A stretch of 64,000 nt of DNA from Hydractinia symbiolongicarpus (GCF_029227915.1 NC_079887.1:5332001-5396000); one strand, 5' to 3'; shown: positions 1-14,511, counted from the first letter of the stretch. Notes: a model not told the origin generated them from the letters alone. Translations and numbers: made by a program.

Positions 1-2185
1 AAAATGACTTATTTGTCTACATTTTTTATTAAAACGCTACCCCAGCGCCCAGTGTAATCGCTGAGTTCCGGCGATCAGGTCAAATTAAGAAGAATGTCTT
101 TCTTGGAGTCCTATTGTCTCACTTATAACATTTATAGGTCATAGTCCAAAATCAGTTCAATTATGTGCCACAGTCAATCGTTTCACTTATAAAAGCGATG
201 CAACTTAGTAATATGAGAAAAATATCGCTAAATACATGTTGGTACGAATATGTGACGCAACCGTTGTAACTGAAGCGGATTGATACCGTTGGATAGTCAA
301 TGAAATGTAGTTTTTGAAACTGTCGCTATTTCTTCAGCGCGCGATAACGGCTAGGATTGGTCTCACAGTAAAAATGACTTATTTATCTAAATTTTTAAAT
401 GAAGCGCTACCACAGCGACCAGTGTAATCGCTGAGTTCCGGCAATCACGTCAAATTAAGAAGAATGTTATTTCTTGGAGTCCAATTGTCTCATTTATCAC
501 AATTATCAGGTCACAGTCCAACGTTAGTTGAATTAAGTCCTACAGTCAATCGTTTCATTGTTAAAGGCGATGCAACCTAGTCACATCAGAAAAATATCGC
601 TACATACATGTTGGTACGAATATGTGACCCAACCGTTATAACTCAAACGGACTGACATCGTTAGAAAGTCAATGAAATTTAGTTTTTGAAACTGTCTCTA
701 TTTCTTCAGCGCGTCCTAACGGCTACGATTGGTCCCACAGCACAAAATGTCTTATTTGTCTACATTTTTGAATAAAGCGCTACCCCAGCGCCCAGTGTAA
801 TCGCTGAGTTCCAGCAATCACGTCAAATTAAGAAGAATGTTACTTCTTGGAGTCCAATTGTCTCACTTATAACATTTATAAGGTCACAGTCCAAAATCAG
901 TTCAATTATGTGCCACAGTCAATCGTTTCACTGTTAAAAGCGATGCAACTTAGTTATATGAGAGAAATACCGCTAAACACATGTTGGTACGAATATGTGA
1001 CGCAACCGTTGTAACTAAAACGGACTGATACTGTTAGAAAGTCATTGAAATGTAGTTTTTGAATCTTTCAATATTTCTTCAGCGCGTCCTAAAGGCTACG
1101 ATTGGTCCCACAGTACAAAACGACTTATTTATCTACATTTTTAAATGATCCGCTACCACAGCGCCCAGTGTAATCGCTGATTTCCGGCAATCACGTCAAA
1201 TTAGGAAGAATGTTATTTCTTGGAGTCCAATTGTCTCATTTATCAAATTTATCAGGTCACAGTCCAAAGTTAGTTCAATTAAGTCCCACAGTCAATCGTT
1301 TCATTGCTAAAAGCGATGCAACCTAGTAACATCAGAAAAATATCGCTAAATAAATGTTGGTACGAATATGTGACCCAACCGTTGTAACTCAAACGGACTG
1401 ACACCGTTAGAAAGTCAATGAAATGTACTTTTTGAAACTGTCGCTATTTCTTCATCGCGCAATAACGGCTACGATCGGTCCCACAGCACAAAATGACTTA
1501 TTTGTCTACATTTTTTATTAAAACGCTACCCCAGCGCCCAGTGTAATCGCTGAGTTCCGGCGATCAGGTCAAATTAAGAAGAATGTCTTTCTTGGAGTCC
1601 TATTGTCTCACTTATAACATTTATAGGTCATAGTCCAAAATCAGTTCAATTATGTGCCACAGTCAATCGTTTCACTTATAAAAGCGATGCAACTTAGTAA
1701 TATGAGAAAAATATCGCTAAATACATGTTGGTACGAATATGTGACGCAACCGTTGTAACTGAAGCGGATTGATACCGTTGGATAGTCAATGAAATGTAGT
1801 TTTTGAAACTGTCGCTATTTCTTCAGCGCGCGATAACGGCTAGGATTGTTCTTACAGTAAAAATGACTTATTTATCTAAATTTTTAAATGAAGCGCTACC
1901 ACAGCGACCAGTGTAATCGCTGAGTTCCGGCAATCACGTCAAATTAAAAAGAATGTTATTTCTTGGAGTCCAATTGTCTCATTTATCACAATTATCAGGT
2001 CACAGTCCAACGTTAGTTGAATTAAGTCCTACAGTCAATCGTTTCATTGTTAAAGGCGATGCAACCTAGTCACATCAGAAAAATATCGCTACATACATGT
2101 TGGTACGAATATGTGACCCAACCGTTATAACACAAACGGACTGACATCGTTAGAAAGTCAATGAAATTTAGTTTTTGAAACTGTC
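1..2185. repeat. Satellite A HOR, 1,489-bp four-monomer unit (1.5 copies)
   Basis: Position 1 onward matches position 1,490 onward with only scattered substitutions. Both begin with the otherwise rare variant containing GGCGATCAGGTC and TTATTAAAACGC. The match runs through the first two monomers (1-696 against 1,490-2,185) and then breaks: the first copy continues with GCGTCCTAACGG while the second continues with GCGCGATAACGG. This gives a four-monomer higher-order period of 1,489 bp. The first copy may begin before the window. Confidence 0.85.
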
Positions 2186-3723
2186 GCCATTTCTTCAGAG
2201 CGCGATAACGGCTAGGATTGGTCTCACAGTTAAAATTGACTTACTTATCTAAATTTTTAATTGAAGTGCTACCACAGCGCCCAGTATAATCGCTGAGTTC
2301 CAGCAATCACATCAAATTAAGAAGAATGTTATTTCTTGGAGTCCAATTGTCTCACTTATAACATTTATAAGGTCACAGTCAAAAATCAGTTCAATTATGT
2401 GCCACAGTCAATCGTTTCACTGTTAAAAGCGATGCAACTTAGTAATATGAGAAAAATATCGCTAAATACATGTTGGTACGAATATGTCACGCAACTGTTG
2501 TAACTGAAGCGGATTGATACTGTTGGAAAGTCAATGAAATGTAGTTTTTGAAACTGTCGCTATTTCTTCAGCGCGCAATAACGGCTAGGATTGGTCTCAC
2601 AGTAAAAATGACTTATTTATCTAAATTTTTAAATGAAGCGCTACCACAGCGCCCAGTGTAATCGCTGAGTTCCGGCAATCACGTCAAATTAAGAAGAATG
2701 TTATTTCTTGGAGTCCAATTGTCTCATTTATCACATTTATCAGGTCACAGTCCAACTTTTGTTGAATTTAGTCCCACAGACAATCGTTTCATTGTTAAAA
2801 GCGATGCAACCTAGTAATATCAGAAAAATATCGCTAAATACATGTTGGTACGAATATGTGACCCAATCGTTTTAACTCAAACGAACTGACACCGTTAGAA
2901 AGTCAATAAAATGTACTTTTTGAAGCTGTCAATATTTCTTTAGCGCGTGATAACGGCTAGGATTGGTCCCACAGTAAAAAATGACTTATTTATCTAAATT
3001 TTTAAATGAAGTGCTACCACAGCGCCCAGTGTAATCGTTGAGTACCGGTAATCACGTCAAATTAAGAAGAATGTTATTTGTTGAAGTCCAATTGTCTCCT
3101 TTATCACATTTATCTGGTCACAGTCCAAAGTTAGTTCAATTAAGACTCACAGTCAATCGTTTCATTGTTAAAAGCGATGCAACCTAGTAATATCAGAAAT
3201 ATATCGCTAAATACATGTTGGTACGAATATGAGACCCAACCGTTATAACTCAAACGGACTAACACCGTTAGGAAGTCAATGAATTGTAGTTTTTGAAACT
3301 GTCACTAATTCTTTAGCGCGTGATAACGGCTAGGATTGGTCCCACTGTAAAAAATGACTTATTTATCTAAATTTTTAAATGAAGTGCTACCACAGCGCCC
3401 AGTGTAATCGTTGAGTTCCGGAAATCATGTCAAATTAAGAAGAATGTTATTTTTTGGAGTCCAATTGGCTCATTTATCACATTTATCAGGTCACAGTCCA
3501 ACGTTAGTTGAATTAAGTCCCACAGACAATCGTTTCATTGTTAAAAGCGATGCAACCTAGTAATATCAGAAATATATCGCTAAATACATGTTGGTACGAA
3601 TATGTGACCCAACCGTTATAACTCAAACCGACTGACACCGTTACAAAGTCAATGAATTGTAGTTTTTGAAACTGTCGCTATTTTGACAGCGCGCGATAAC
3701 GGCTAGGATTGGTCCCACAGCAC
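2186..3723. repeat. Satellite A, mixed monomers between HOR blocks
   Basis: Four monomers of about 373 bp link the 1,489-bp HOR to the dimeric block. The monomer starting near 2,976 already carries the GTTGAGTACCGGTAATCACG variant that becomes one half of the following dimer. The monomer near 3,350 carries the CCGGAAATCATG variant seen again near 5,284. These look like donors or relics of the dimer expansion. I see nothing else in this stretch. Confidence 0.75.
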
Positions 3724-6700
3724 AAAATAATTTATTTGTCTACATTTTTGGATAAAGCGCTACCCCAGCGCCCAGTGTAATCGCTGAGTTCCGGCAATTA
3801 TGTCAAATTAAGAAGAATGTTATTTCCTGGAGTCCAATTGTCTCCTTTATCACATTTATCAGGTCACAGTCCAACGTTAGTTGAATTAAGTCCCACAGAC
3901 AATCGTTTCATTGTTTAAAGCGATGCAACCTAGTAATATCAGAAAAATATCGCTAAATACATGTTGGTACGAATATGTGACCCAATCGTTTTAACTCAAA
4001 CGGACTGACACCGTTAGAAAGTCAATAAAATGTACTTTTTGAAACTGTCACTAATTCTTTAGCGCATGATAACGGCTAGGATTGGTCCCACAGTAAAAAA
4101 TGACTTATTTATCTAAATTTTTATATGAAGTGCTACCACAGCGCCCAGTGTAATCGTTGAGTACCGGTAATCACGTTAAATTAAGAAGAATGTTATTTCT
4201 TAAAGTCCAATTGTCTCCTTTATCACATTTATCTGGTCACAGTCCAAAGTTAGTTCAATTAAGACTCACAGTCAATCGTTTCATTGTTAAAAGCGATGCA
4301 ACCTAGTAATATCAGAAATATATCGCTAAATACATGTTGGTACGAATATGAGACCCAACCGTTATAACTCAAACGGACTAACACCGTTAGGAAGTCAATG
4401 AATTGTAGTTTTTGAAACTGTCGCTATTTCGACAGCGCGCGATAACGGCTAGGATTGGTCCCACAGCACAAAATGACTTATTTCTCTACATTTTTGGATA
4501 AAGCGCTACCCCAGCGCCCAGTGTAATCGCTGAGTTCCGGCAATCATGTCAAATTAAGAAGAATGTTATTTCCTGGAGTCCAATTGTCTCCTTTATCACA
4601 TTTATCAGGTCACAGTCCAACGTTAGTTGAATTAAGTCCCACAGACAATCGTTTCATTTTTTAAAGCGATGCAACCTAGTAATATCAGAAAAATATTGCT
4701 AAATACATGTTGGTACGAATATGTGACCCAATCGTTTTAACTCAAGCGGACTGACACCGTTAGAAAGTCAATAAAATGTACTTTTTGAAACTGTCACTAA
4801 TTCTTTAGCGCATGATAACGGCTAGGATTGGTCCCACAGTAAAAAATGACTTATTTATCTAAATTTTTAAATGAAGTGCTACCACAGCGCCCAGTGTAAT
4901 CGTTGAGTACCGGTAATCACGTTAAATTAAGAAGAATGTTATTTCTTAAAGTCCAATTGTCTCCTTTATCACATTTATCTGGTCACAGTCCAAAGTTAGT
5001 TCAATTAAGACTCACAGTCAATCGTTTCATTGTTAAAAGCGATGCAACCTAGTAATATCAGAAATATATCGCTAAATACATGTTGGTACGAATATGAGAC
5101 CCAACCGTTATAACTCAAACGGACTAACACCGTTAGGAAGTCAATGAATTGTAGTTTTTGAAACTGTCGCTATTTCGACAGCGCGCGATAACGGCTAGGA
5201 TTGGTCCCACAGCACAAAATGACTTATTTCTCTACATTTTTGGATAAAGCGCCACCCCAGCGCCCAGTGTAATCGCTGAGTTCCGGAAATCATGTCAAAT
5301 TAAGAAGAATGTTATTTTTTGGAGTCCAATTGGCTCATTTATCACATTTATCAGGTCACAGTCCAGCGTTAGTTGAATTAAGTCCCACAGACAATCGTTT
5401 CATTGTTAAAAGCGATGCAACCTAGTAATATCAGAAAAATATCGCTAAATACATGTTGGTACGAATATGTGACCCAATCGTTTTAACTCAAACGGACTGA
5501 CACCGTTAGAAAGTCAATAAAATGTGCTTTTTGAAACTGTCACTAATTCTTTAGCGCGTGATAACGGCTAGGATTGGTCCCACTGTAAAAAATGACTTAT
5601 TTATCTAAATTTTTAAATGAAGTGCTACCACAGCGCCCAGTGTAATCGTTGAGTACCGGTAATCACGTCAAATTAAGAAGAATGTTATTTCTTGAAGTCC
5701 AATTGTCTCCTTTATCACATTTATCTGGTCACAGTCGAAAGTTAGTTCAATTAAGACCCACAGTCAATCGTTTCATTGTTAAAAGCGATGCAACCTAGTA
5801 ATATCAGAAATATATCGCTAAATACATGTTGGTACGAATATGTGACCCAACCGTTATAACTCAAACCGACTAACACTGTTACAAAGTCAATGAATTGTAG
5901 TTTTTGAAACTGTCGCTATTTTGACAGCGCGCGATAACGGCTAGGATTGGTCCCACAGCACAAAATAATTTATTTGTCTACATTTTTGGATAAAGCGCTA
6001 CCCCAGCGCCCAGTGTAATCGCTGAGTTCCGGCAATCATGTCAAATTAAGAAGAATGTTATTTCCTGGAGTCCAATTGTCTCCTTTATCACATTTATCAG
6101 GTCACAGTCCAACGTTAGTTGAATTAAGTCCCACAGACAATCGTTTCATTGTTTAAAGCGATGCAACCTAGTAATATCAGAAAAATATCGCTAAATAGAT
6201 GTTGGTACGAATATGTGACCCAATCGTTTTAACTCAAACGGACTGACACCGTTAGAAAGTCAATAAAATGTACTTTTTGAAACTGTCACTAATTCTTTAG
6301 CGCGTGATAACGGCTAGGATTGCTCCCACAGTAAAAAATGACTTATTTATCTAAATTTTTAAATGAAGTGCTACGACAGCGCCAGTGTAATCGTCGAGTA
6401 CCGGTAATCACGTCAAATTAAGAAGATTGTTATTTCTTGAAGTCCAATTGTCTCCTTTATCACATTTATCTGGTTACAGTCCAAAGTTAGTTCAATTAAG
6501 ACTCACAGTCAGTCGTTTCATTGATAAAAGCGAAGCAACCTAGTAATATCAAAAATATATCGCTAAATACATGTTGGTACGAATATGTGACCCAACCGTT
6601 ATAACTCAAACGGAGCGACACCGTTAGAATGTCAATGAATTGTAGTTTTTAAAACTGTCGCTATTTCGACAGCGCGCGATAACGGCTAGGATTGGTCCCA

Positions 6701-7079
6701 CAGCACAAAATGACATATTTGTCTACATTTTTGGATAAAGCGCTACCCCAGCGCCCAGTGTAATCGCTGAGTTCCGGCAATCATGTCAATTTAAGAAGAA
6801 TGTTATTTCTTGGAGTCCAATTGTCTCCTTTATCACATTTATCAGGTCACAGTCCAAAGTTAGTTCAATTAAGTCCCACAGGAAATCGTTTCATTGTTAA
6901 AATCGATGCAACCTAGTAATATCAGGAAAATGTTTCTAAATACATGTTGGTACGAATATGTGACGCAACCGTTGTAACTGAAGCGGATTGATACCCTTAG
7001 AAAGTCAATGAAATGTATTTCTCGAATCTGTCTCTATTTCTTCTGCGCGTCCTAACGGCTACGACTGGTCCCACAGCAC
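3724..7079. repeat. Satellite A dimeric HOR, about 746-bp unit (4.5 copies)
   Basis: Two monomer types alternate. Type b, with GATAAAGCGCTACCCCAGCG, starts at 3,724, 4,470, 5,216, 5,962 and 6,707, which are steps of 745-746 bp. Type a, with GTTGAGTACCGGTAATCACG, lies between them; its last copy reads GTCGAGTACC and has lost one base from the GCGCCCAG box. The copies share private substitutions, which shows amplification as dimers. The block ends where the truncated monomer at 7,080 begins. Confidence 0.85.
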
Positions 7080-7370
7080 AAAATGACTTATTTGTCTACA
7101 TTTTTGAATAAAGCGCTACCCCAGTGCCCAGTGTAATCGCTGATTTCCGGCAATCATGTCAAATTAAGAAGAATGTTATTTCTTTGAGTCCAAAGCGATG
7201 CAACCTAGTAATATCAGGAAAATGTTTCTAAATACATGTTGGTACGAATATGTAACGCAACTGTTGTAACTGAAGCGGATTGATACCCTTAGAAAGTCAA
7301 TGAAATGTGATTTTGGAAACTGTCGCTATTTCTTCAGCGCGCAATAACGGCTAGGATTGGTCCCACAGCA
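7080..7370. repeat. Truncated satellite A monomer (291 bp)
   Basis: This monomer reads normally to CTTTGAGTCCAA near 7,192 and then jumps to AGCGATGCAACC. About 80 bp of the usual central part is missing, including the AGGTCACAGTCC and CAATCGTTTCATTG segments. The monomer is 291 bp instead of about 373. The deletion end points share the string CCAA(A), so deletion at a short direct repeat is plausible. Confidence 0.85.
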
Positions 7371-7741
7371 AAAATGGCTTATTTATCTAAATTTTTAAAT
7401 GAAGCGCTACCACAGCGCCCAGTGTAATCGCCGAGTTCCGGCAATCATGTCAAATTAAAAAGAATGTTATTTCTTGAAGTCCAATTGTCTCCTTTATCAC
7501 ATTTATCAGGTCACAGTTCAAAGTTAATTCAATTAAGTCCCACACACAATCGTTTCATTGTTAAAAGCGATGCAACCTAGTAATATCAGGAAAATATCGC
7601 TAAATACATGTTGGTACGATTATGTGACCAAACCGTTGTAACTCAAACGGACTGACACCGTTAGAAAGTCAATAAAATGTACTTTTGGAAACTGTCGCTA
7701 TATTTTCAGCGCGCAATAACGGCTAGGATTGGTCCCACAGT
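7371..7741. repeat. Satellite A monomer between the truncated and the expanded copy
   Basis: This is a full-length satellite A copy that starts with AAAATGGCTTATTT and contains the usual ordered landmarks, including ACAGCGCCCAGTG, AGCGATGCAACCTAG and TAACGGCTAGGATTGG. It has a few private substitutions. It separates two structurally abnormal monomers, so this 1-kb stretch holds an unusual concentration of length variants. Confidence 0.8.
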
Positions 7742-8149
7742 AAAAATTCACTTTCTTATCTAAATTTTTAAATGAATTGCTACCACAGCGCCCATTGTAA
7801 TCGCTGAGTACCGGTAATCACGTCAAATTAAGAAGAATTTTATTTCTTAAAGTTCAATTGTCTCCTTTATCACATTTATCAGGTCACAGTCCAAATATCA
7901 CTTGTAACATTTATAAGGTCACAGTCCAAAGTTAGTTCAATTATGTGCCACAGTCAATCGTTTCACTGTTAAAAGCGATGCAACCTAGTAATAAGAAAAA
8001 AATATCGCTAAATACATGTTGGTACGAATATGTGACGCAACCGTTGTAACTCAAACGGACTGACACTGTTAGAAAGTCAATGAAATGTACTTTTTGAAAC
8101 TGTCGCTATTTCGTCGGCGCGCGATAACGGCTAGCATTGGTCCCACAGT
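7742..8149. repeat. Satellite A monomer with internal partial duplication (408 bp)
   Basis: The segment around AGGTCACAGTCCAAA occurs twice in succession near 7,880-7,930. The first occurrence is in the ATTTATCAGGTCACAG context, and the second is in the ACATTTATAAGGTCACAG context that belongs to another monomer subtype. The result is a 408-bp monomer about 36 bp longer than usual. It looks like a slightly out-of-register crossover between two subtypes. Confidence 0.8.
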
Positions 8150-11100
8150 AAAAATTGACTTATTTATCTAAATTTTTAAATAAAGCGCTACCACAGCGCC
8201 CAGAGTAATCGCTGAGTTCCGGCAATCACGTCAAATTAAGAAGAATGTTATTTCTTGGAGTTCAATTGTCCCATTTATCACATTTATCAGGTCACAGTCA
8301 AAAGTTAGTTCAATTAAGTCCCACAGACAATCGTTTCACTGTTAAAACCGATGCAACCTAGGAATATCAGAAAAATATCGCTAAATACAATTTGGTACGA
8401 ATATGTGACCCAACCGTTAAAACTTAAACGGACTGACACCATTAGAAATTCAATGAAATGTAGTGTTTGAAACTGTCACTAATTCTTCAGCGCGTAATAA
8501 CGGCTAGGATTGGTCCCACAGTAAAAAATGACTTATTAATCTAAATTTTTAAATGAAGTGCTACCACAGCGCCCAGTGTAATCGCTGAGTACCGGCAATC
8601 ACGTCAAATTAAGAAGAATGTTATTTCTTGAATTTCAATTGTCTCCTTTATCACATTTATCAGGTCACAGTCCAAAGTTAGTTCAATCAAGTCCCACAGT
8701 CAATCGTTTCATTGTTAAAAGCGATGCAACCTAGGAATATCAGAAAAATATTGCTAAATACAATTTGGTACGAATATGTGACCGAACCGTTATAACTCAA
8801 ACAGACTGACACCATTAGAAAGTCAATGAAATATAATGTTTGAAACTGTCACTAATTCTTCAGCGCGTGATAACGGCTAGGATTGGTCCCACAGTAAAAC
8901 ATGACTTATTAATCTAAATTTTTAAATGAAGTGCTACCACAGCGCCCAGTGTAATCGCTGAGTACCGGTAATCACGTCAAATTAAGAACAATGATTTTTC
9001 TTGAAGTCCAATTGTCTCCTTTATCATATTTATCAGGTCACAGTCCAAAGTTAGTTCAAATTAGTCCCACAGTCAATCATTTCATTGTTAAAAGCGATGC
9101 AACCTAGGAATATCAGAAAAATATCGCTAAATACAATTTGGTACGAATATGTGACCCAACCGTTGTAACTCGAACGGACTGACACTGTTAGAAAGTCAAT
9201 GAAATGTAGTTTTTGAAACTGTCGCTATTTCGTCGGCGCACGATAACGGCTAGGATTGGTCCCACAGTAAAAATTGACTTATTTATCTAAATTTTTAAAT
9301 AAAGCGCTACCACAGCGCCCAGACTAATCGCTGAGTTCCGGCAATCACGTCAAATTAAGAAGAATGTTATTTCTTGAATTTCAATTGTCTCCTTTATCAC
9401 ATTTATCAGGTCACAGTCCAAAGTTAGTTCAATTAAGTCCCACAGTCAATCGTTTCAATGTTAAAAGCGATGCAACCTAGGAATATCAGAAAAATATTGC
9501 TAAATACAATTTGGTACGAATATGTGACCGAACCGTTATAACTCAAACGGACTGACACCGTTAGAAAGTCAATGAAATATAATGTTTGAAACTGTCACTA
9601 ATTCTTCAGCGCGTGATAACGGCTAGGATTGGTCCCACAGTAAAACATGACTTATTAATCTAAATTTTTAAATGAAGTGCTACCACAGCGCCCAGTGTAA
9701 TCGCTGAGTACCGGTAATCACGTCAAATTAAGAACAATGATTTTTCTTGAAGTCCAATTATCTCCTTTATCTTATTTATCAGGTCACAGTCCAAAGTTAG
9801 TTCAAATTAGTCCCACAGTCAATCATTTCATTGTTAAAAGCGATGCAACCTAGGAATATCAGAAAAATATCGCTAAATACAATTTGGTACGAATATGTGA
9901 CCCAACCGTTGTAACTCGAACGGACTGACACTGTTAGAAAGTCAATGAAATGTAGTTTTTGAAACTGTCGCTATTTCGTCGGCCCGCGATAACGGCTAGG
10001 ATTGGTCCCACAGTAAAAATTGACTTATTTATCTAAATTTTTAAATAAAGCGCTACCACAGCGCCCAGAATAATCGCTGAGTTCCGGCAATCACGTCAAA
10101 TTAAGAAGAATGTTATTTCTTGGAGTTCAATTGTCCCATTTATCACATTTATCAGGTCACAGTCCAAAGTTAGTTCAATTAAGTCCCACAGACAATCGTT
10201 TCATTGTTAATAGCGATGCAACCTAGTAATATCAGAAAAATATCGCTAAATACATGTTGGTACGAATATGTGACCCAATCGTTTTAACTCCAACGGACTG
10301 ACACCGTTAGAAAGTCAATGAAATGTACTTTTTGAAACTGTCACTAATTCTTCAGCGCATGATAAAGGCTAGGATTGGTCCCCCAGTAAAAAATGACTTA
10401 TTATTCTAAATGTTTAAATGAAGTGCTACCACAGCGCCCAGTGTAATCGCTGAGTACCGGTAATCACGTCAAATTAAGAAGAATGTTATTTCTTGAAGTC
10501 CAATTGTCTTTTTTATTACATTTATAAGGTCACAGTCCAAAGTTAGTTCAATTAAGTCCCACAGTCAATCGTTTCATTGTTAAAAGCGATGCAACCTAAT
10601 AATATCACAAAAATATCGCTAAATACATGTTGGTACAAATATGTGACCCAACCGTTATAACTCAAACGGACTGACACCGTTAGAAAGTCAATGAAATGTA
10701 GTTTTTGAAACTGTCGCTATTTCGTCGGCGCGCGATAACGGCTAGGATTGGTCCCACAGTAAAAAATGACTTATTTATCTAAATGTTTAAATGAAGTGCT
10801 ACCACAGCGCCCAGTGTAATCGCTGAGTACCGGTAATCACGTCAAATTAAGAAGAATGTGATTTCTTGAAGTCCAATTGTCTCTTTTATCACATTTATCA
10901 GGTCACAGTCCAAAGTTAGTTCAATTAAGTCCCACAGTCAATCGTTTTATTGTTAAAAGCGGTGCAACCCAGTAATATCAAAAAAATATCGCTAAATACA
11001 TGTTGGTATGAATATGTGACCCAACCGTTATAACTCAAACGGACTGACACCGTTAGAAAGTCAATGAAATGTAGTTTTTGAAACTGTCGCTATTTCGTCG

Positions 11101-12212
11101 GCGCGCGATAACGGCTAGGATTGGTCCCACAGTAAAAATTGACTTATTTATCTAAATTTTTAATTGAAGCGCTACCACAGCGCCCAGTGTAATCGCTGAG
11201 TTCCGGCAATCACGTCAAATTAAAAAGAATGTTATTTCTTGGAGTTCAATTGTCTCATTTATCACATTTATCAGGTCACAGTCCAAAGTTAGTTCAATTA
11301 AGTCCCACAGACAAACGTTTCATTGTTAAAAACGATGCAACCTAGGAATATCAGAAAAATATCGCTAAGTACAATTTGGTACGAATATGTGACCCAACCA
11401 TTAAAACTTAAACGGACTGACACCATTAGAAATTCAATGAAATGTAGTGTTTGAAACTGTCACTAATTCTTCAGCGCGTAATAACGGCTAGGATTGGTCC
11501 CACAGTAAGAAATGACTTATTAATCTAAATTTTTAAATGAAGTGCTACCACAGCGCCCAGTGTAATCGCTGAGTACCGACAATCACGTCAAATTAAGAAG
11601 AATGTTATCTCTTGAATTTCAATTGTCTCCTTTATCACATTTATCAGGTCACAGTCCAAAGTTAGTTCAATTAAGTCCCACAGTCAATCGTTTCATTGTT
11701 AAAAGCGATGCAACCTAGGAATATCAGAAAAAAATTGCTAAATACAATTTGGTACGAATATGTGACCGAACCGTTATAACTCAAACGGACTGACACCGTT
11801 AGAAAGTCAATGAAATATAATGTTTGAAACTGTCACTAATTCTTCAGCGCGTGATAACGGCTAGGATTGGTCCCACAGTAAAACATGACTTATTAATCTA
11901 AATTTTTAAATGAAGTGCTACCACAGCGCCCAGTGTAATCGCTGAGTACCGGTAATCACGTCAAATTAAGAACAATGATTTTTCTTGAAGTCCAATTGTC
12001 TCCTTTATCATATTTATCAGGTCACAGTCCAAAGTTAGTTCAAATTAGTCCCACAGTCAATCATTTCGTTGTTAAAAGCGATGCAACCTAGGAATATCAG
12101 AAAAATATCACTAAATACAATTTGGTACGAATATGTGACCCAACCGTTGTAACTCGAACGGGCTGACACTGTTAGAAAGTCAATGAAATATAATGTTTTA
12201 AACTGTCACTAA
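8150..12212. repeat. Satellite A mixed dimer/trimer HOR with the ACAATTTGG subtype
   Basis: A marker monomer (AAAAATTGACTTATTT start, AATAAAGCGC or similar) recurs at 8,150, 9,269, 10,015 and 11,134. The steps are 1,119, 746 and 1,119 bp, so trimers and a dimer are interspersed. The intervening monomers share the variant TACAATTTGGTACG where other copies have TACATGTTGGTACG, and the variant GTAAAACATGACTTATT recurs at 8,894, 9,640 and 11,878. The block from 8,150 matches the block from 11,134 at an offset of 2,984 bp (eight monomers). Confidence 0.8.
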
Positions 12213-14511
12213 TTCTTCAGCGCGTGATAACGGCTAGGATTGGTCCCACAGTAAAAAATGACTTATTAATCTAAATTTTTAAATGAAGTGCTACCACAGC
12301 GCCCAGTGTAATCGCTGAGTACCGGCAATCACGTCAAATTAAGAAGAATGTTATTTCTTGAAGTCCAATTGTCTCCTTTATCACATTTATCAGGTCACAG
12401 TCCAAAGTTATTTCAATTAAGTCCCACAGTCAATCGTTTCATTGTTAAAAGCGATGCAACCTAGGAATATCAGAAAAATATCGCTAACTACAATTTGGTA
12501 CGAATATGTGACCCAACCGTTAAAACTTAAACGGACTGACACCGTTATAAAGTCAATGAAATGTAGTGTTTGAAACTGTCCCTAATTCTTCAGCGCGTGA
12601 TAACGGCTAGGATTGGTCCGACAGTAAAAAATGACTTATTAATCTAAATTTTTAAATGAAGTGCTACCACAGCGCCCAGTGTAATCGCTGAATACCGGAA
12701 ATCACGTCAAATTAAGAAGAATGTTATTTCTTGAAGTCCAATTGTCTCCTTTATCACATTTATTAGGTCACAGTCCAAAGTTAGTTCAATTAAATCCCAC
12801 AGTCAATCGTTTCATTGTTAAAAGCGATGCAACCTAGGAATATCAGAAAAATATCGCTAAATACAATTTGGTACGATTATGTGACCCAACCGTTATAACT
12901 CAAACGGACTGACACCGTTAGAAAGTCAATGAAATATAGTTTTTGAAACTGTCGCTATTTCTTCAGAGCTCGATAACGGCTAGGATTGGTCCCACAGTAA
13001 AAATTGACTTATTTATTTAAATTTTTAAATAAAGCGCTACCACAGCGCCCAGTGTAATCGCTGAGTTCCAGCAATCACGTCAAATTAAGAAGAATGTTAT
13101 TTCTTGGAGTCCAATTGTCTCACTTATAACATTTATAAGGTCACAGTCCAAAATCAGTTCAATTATATGCCACAGTCAATCGTTTCACTGTTAAAGGCGA
13201 TGCAACTTAGTAATATGAGAAAAATATCGCTAAATACATGTTGGTACGAATATGTGACGCAACCGTTGTAACTGAAGCGGATTGATAAAGTTAGAAAGTC
13301 AATGAAATGTAGTTTTTGAAACTGTCGCTATTTCTTCAGCGCGTGATAACGGCTAGGATTGGTCCCACAGTAAAAAATGACTTATTAATCTAAATTTTTA
13401 AATGAAGTGCTACCACAGCGCCCAGTGTAATCGCTGAGTACCGGCAATCACGTCAAATTAAGAAGAATGTTATTTCTTGAAGTCCAATTGTCTCCTTTAT
13501 CACATTTATCAGGTCACAGTCCAAAGTTATTTCAATTAAGTCCCACAGTCAATCGTTTCATTGTTAAAAGCGATGCAACCTAGGAATATCAGAAAAATAT
13601 CGCTAACTACAATTTGGTACGAATATGTGACCCAACCGTTAAAACTTAAACGGACTGACACCGTTATAAAGTCAATGAAATGTAGTGTTTGAAACTGTCC
13701 CTAATTCTTCAGCGCGTGATAACGGCTAGGATTGGTCCGACAGTAAAAAATGACTTATTAATCTAAATTTTTAAATGAAGTGCTACCACAGCGCCCAGTG
13801 TAATCGCTGAATACCGGCAATCACGTCAAATTAAGAAGAATGTTATTTCTTGAAGTCCAATTGTCTCCTTTATCACATTTATTAGGTCACAGTCCAAAGT
13901 TAGTTCAATTAAGTACCACAGTCAATCGTTTCATTGTTAAAAGCGATGCAACCTAGGAATATCAGAAAAATATTGCTAAATACAATTTGGTACGATTATG
14001 TGACCCAACCGTTATAACTCAAACGGACTGACACCGTTAGAAAGTCAATGAAATATAGTTTTTGAAACTGTCGCTATTTCTTCAGAGCTCGATAACGGCT
14101 AGGATTGGTCCTACAGTAAAAATTGACTTATTTATTTAAATTTTTAAATAAAGCGCTACCACAGCGCCCAGTGTAATCGCTGAGTTCCAGCAATCACGTC
14201 AAATTAAGAAGAATGTTATTTCTTGGAGTCCAATTGTCTCACTTATAACATTTATAAGGTCACAGTCCAAAATCAGTTCAATTATATGCCACAGTCAATC
14301 GTTTCACTGTTAAAGGCGATGCAACTTAGTAATATGAGAAAAATATCGCTAAATACATGTTGGTACGAATATGTGACGCAACCGTTGTAACTGAAGCGGA
14401 TTGATAAAGTTAGAAAGTCAATGAAATGTAGTTTTTGAAACTGTCGCTATTTCTTCAGCGCGTGATAACGGCTAGGATTGGTCCCACAGTAAAAAATGAC
14501 TTATTAATCTA
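12213..14511. repeat. Satellite A trimeric HOR, 1,119-bp unit (two copies)
   Basis: Positions 12,213-13,331 match 13,332-14,450, and the match runs about 60 bp further. Diagnostic variants shared at exactly 1,119 bp include CCAAAGTTATTTCAATT (12,402 and 13,521) and the GCGGATTGATAAAGTTAG string. Only a few substitutions separate the two units, so the duplication is recent relative to monomer divergence. Confidence 0.87.
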
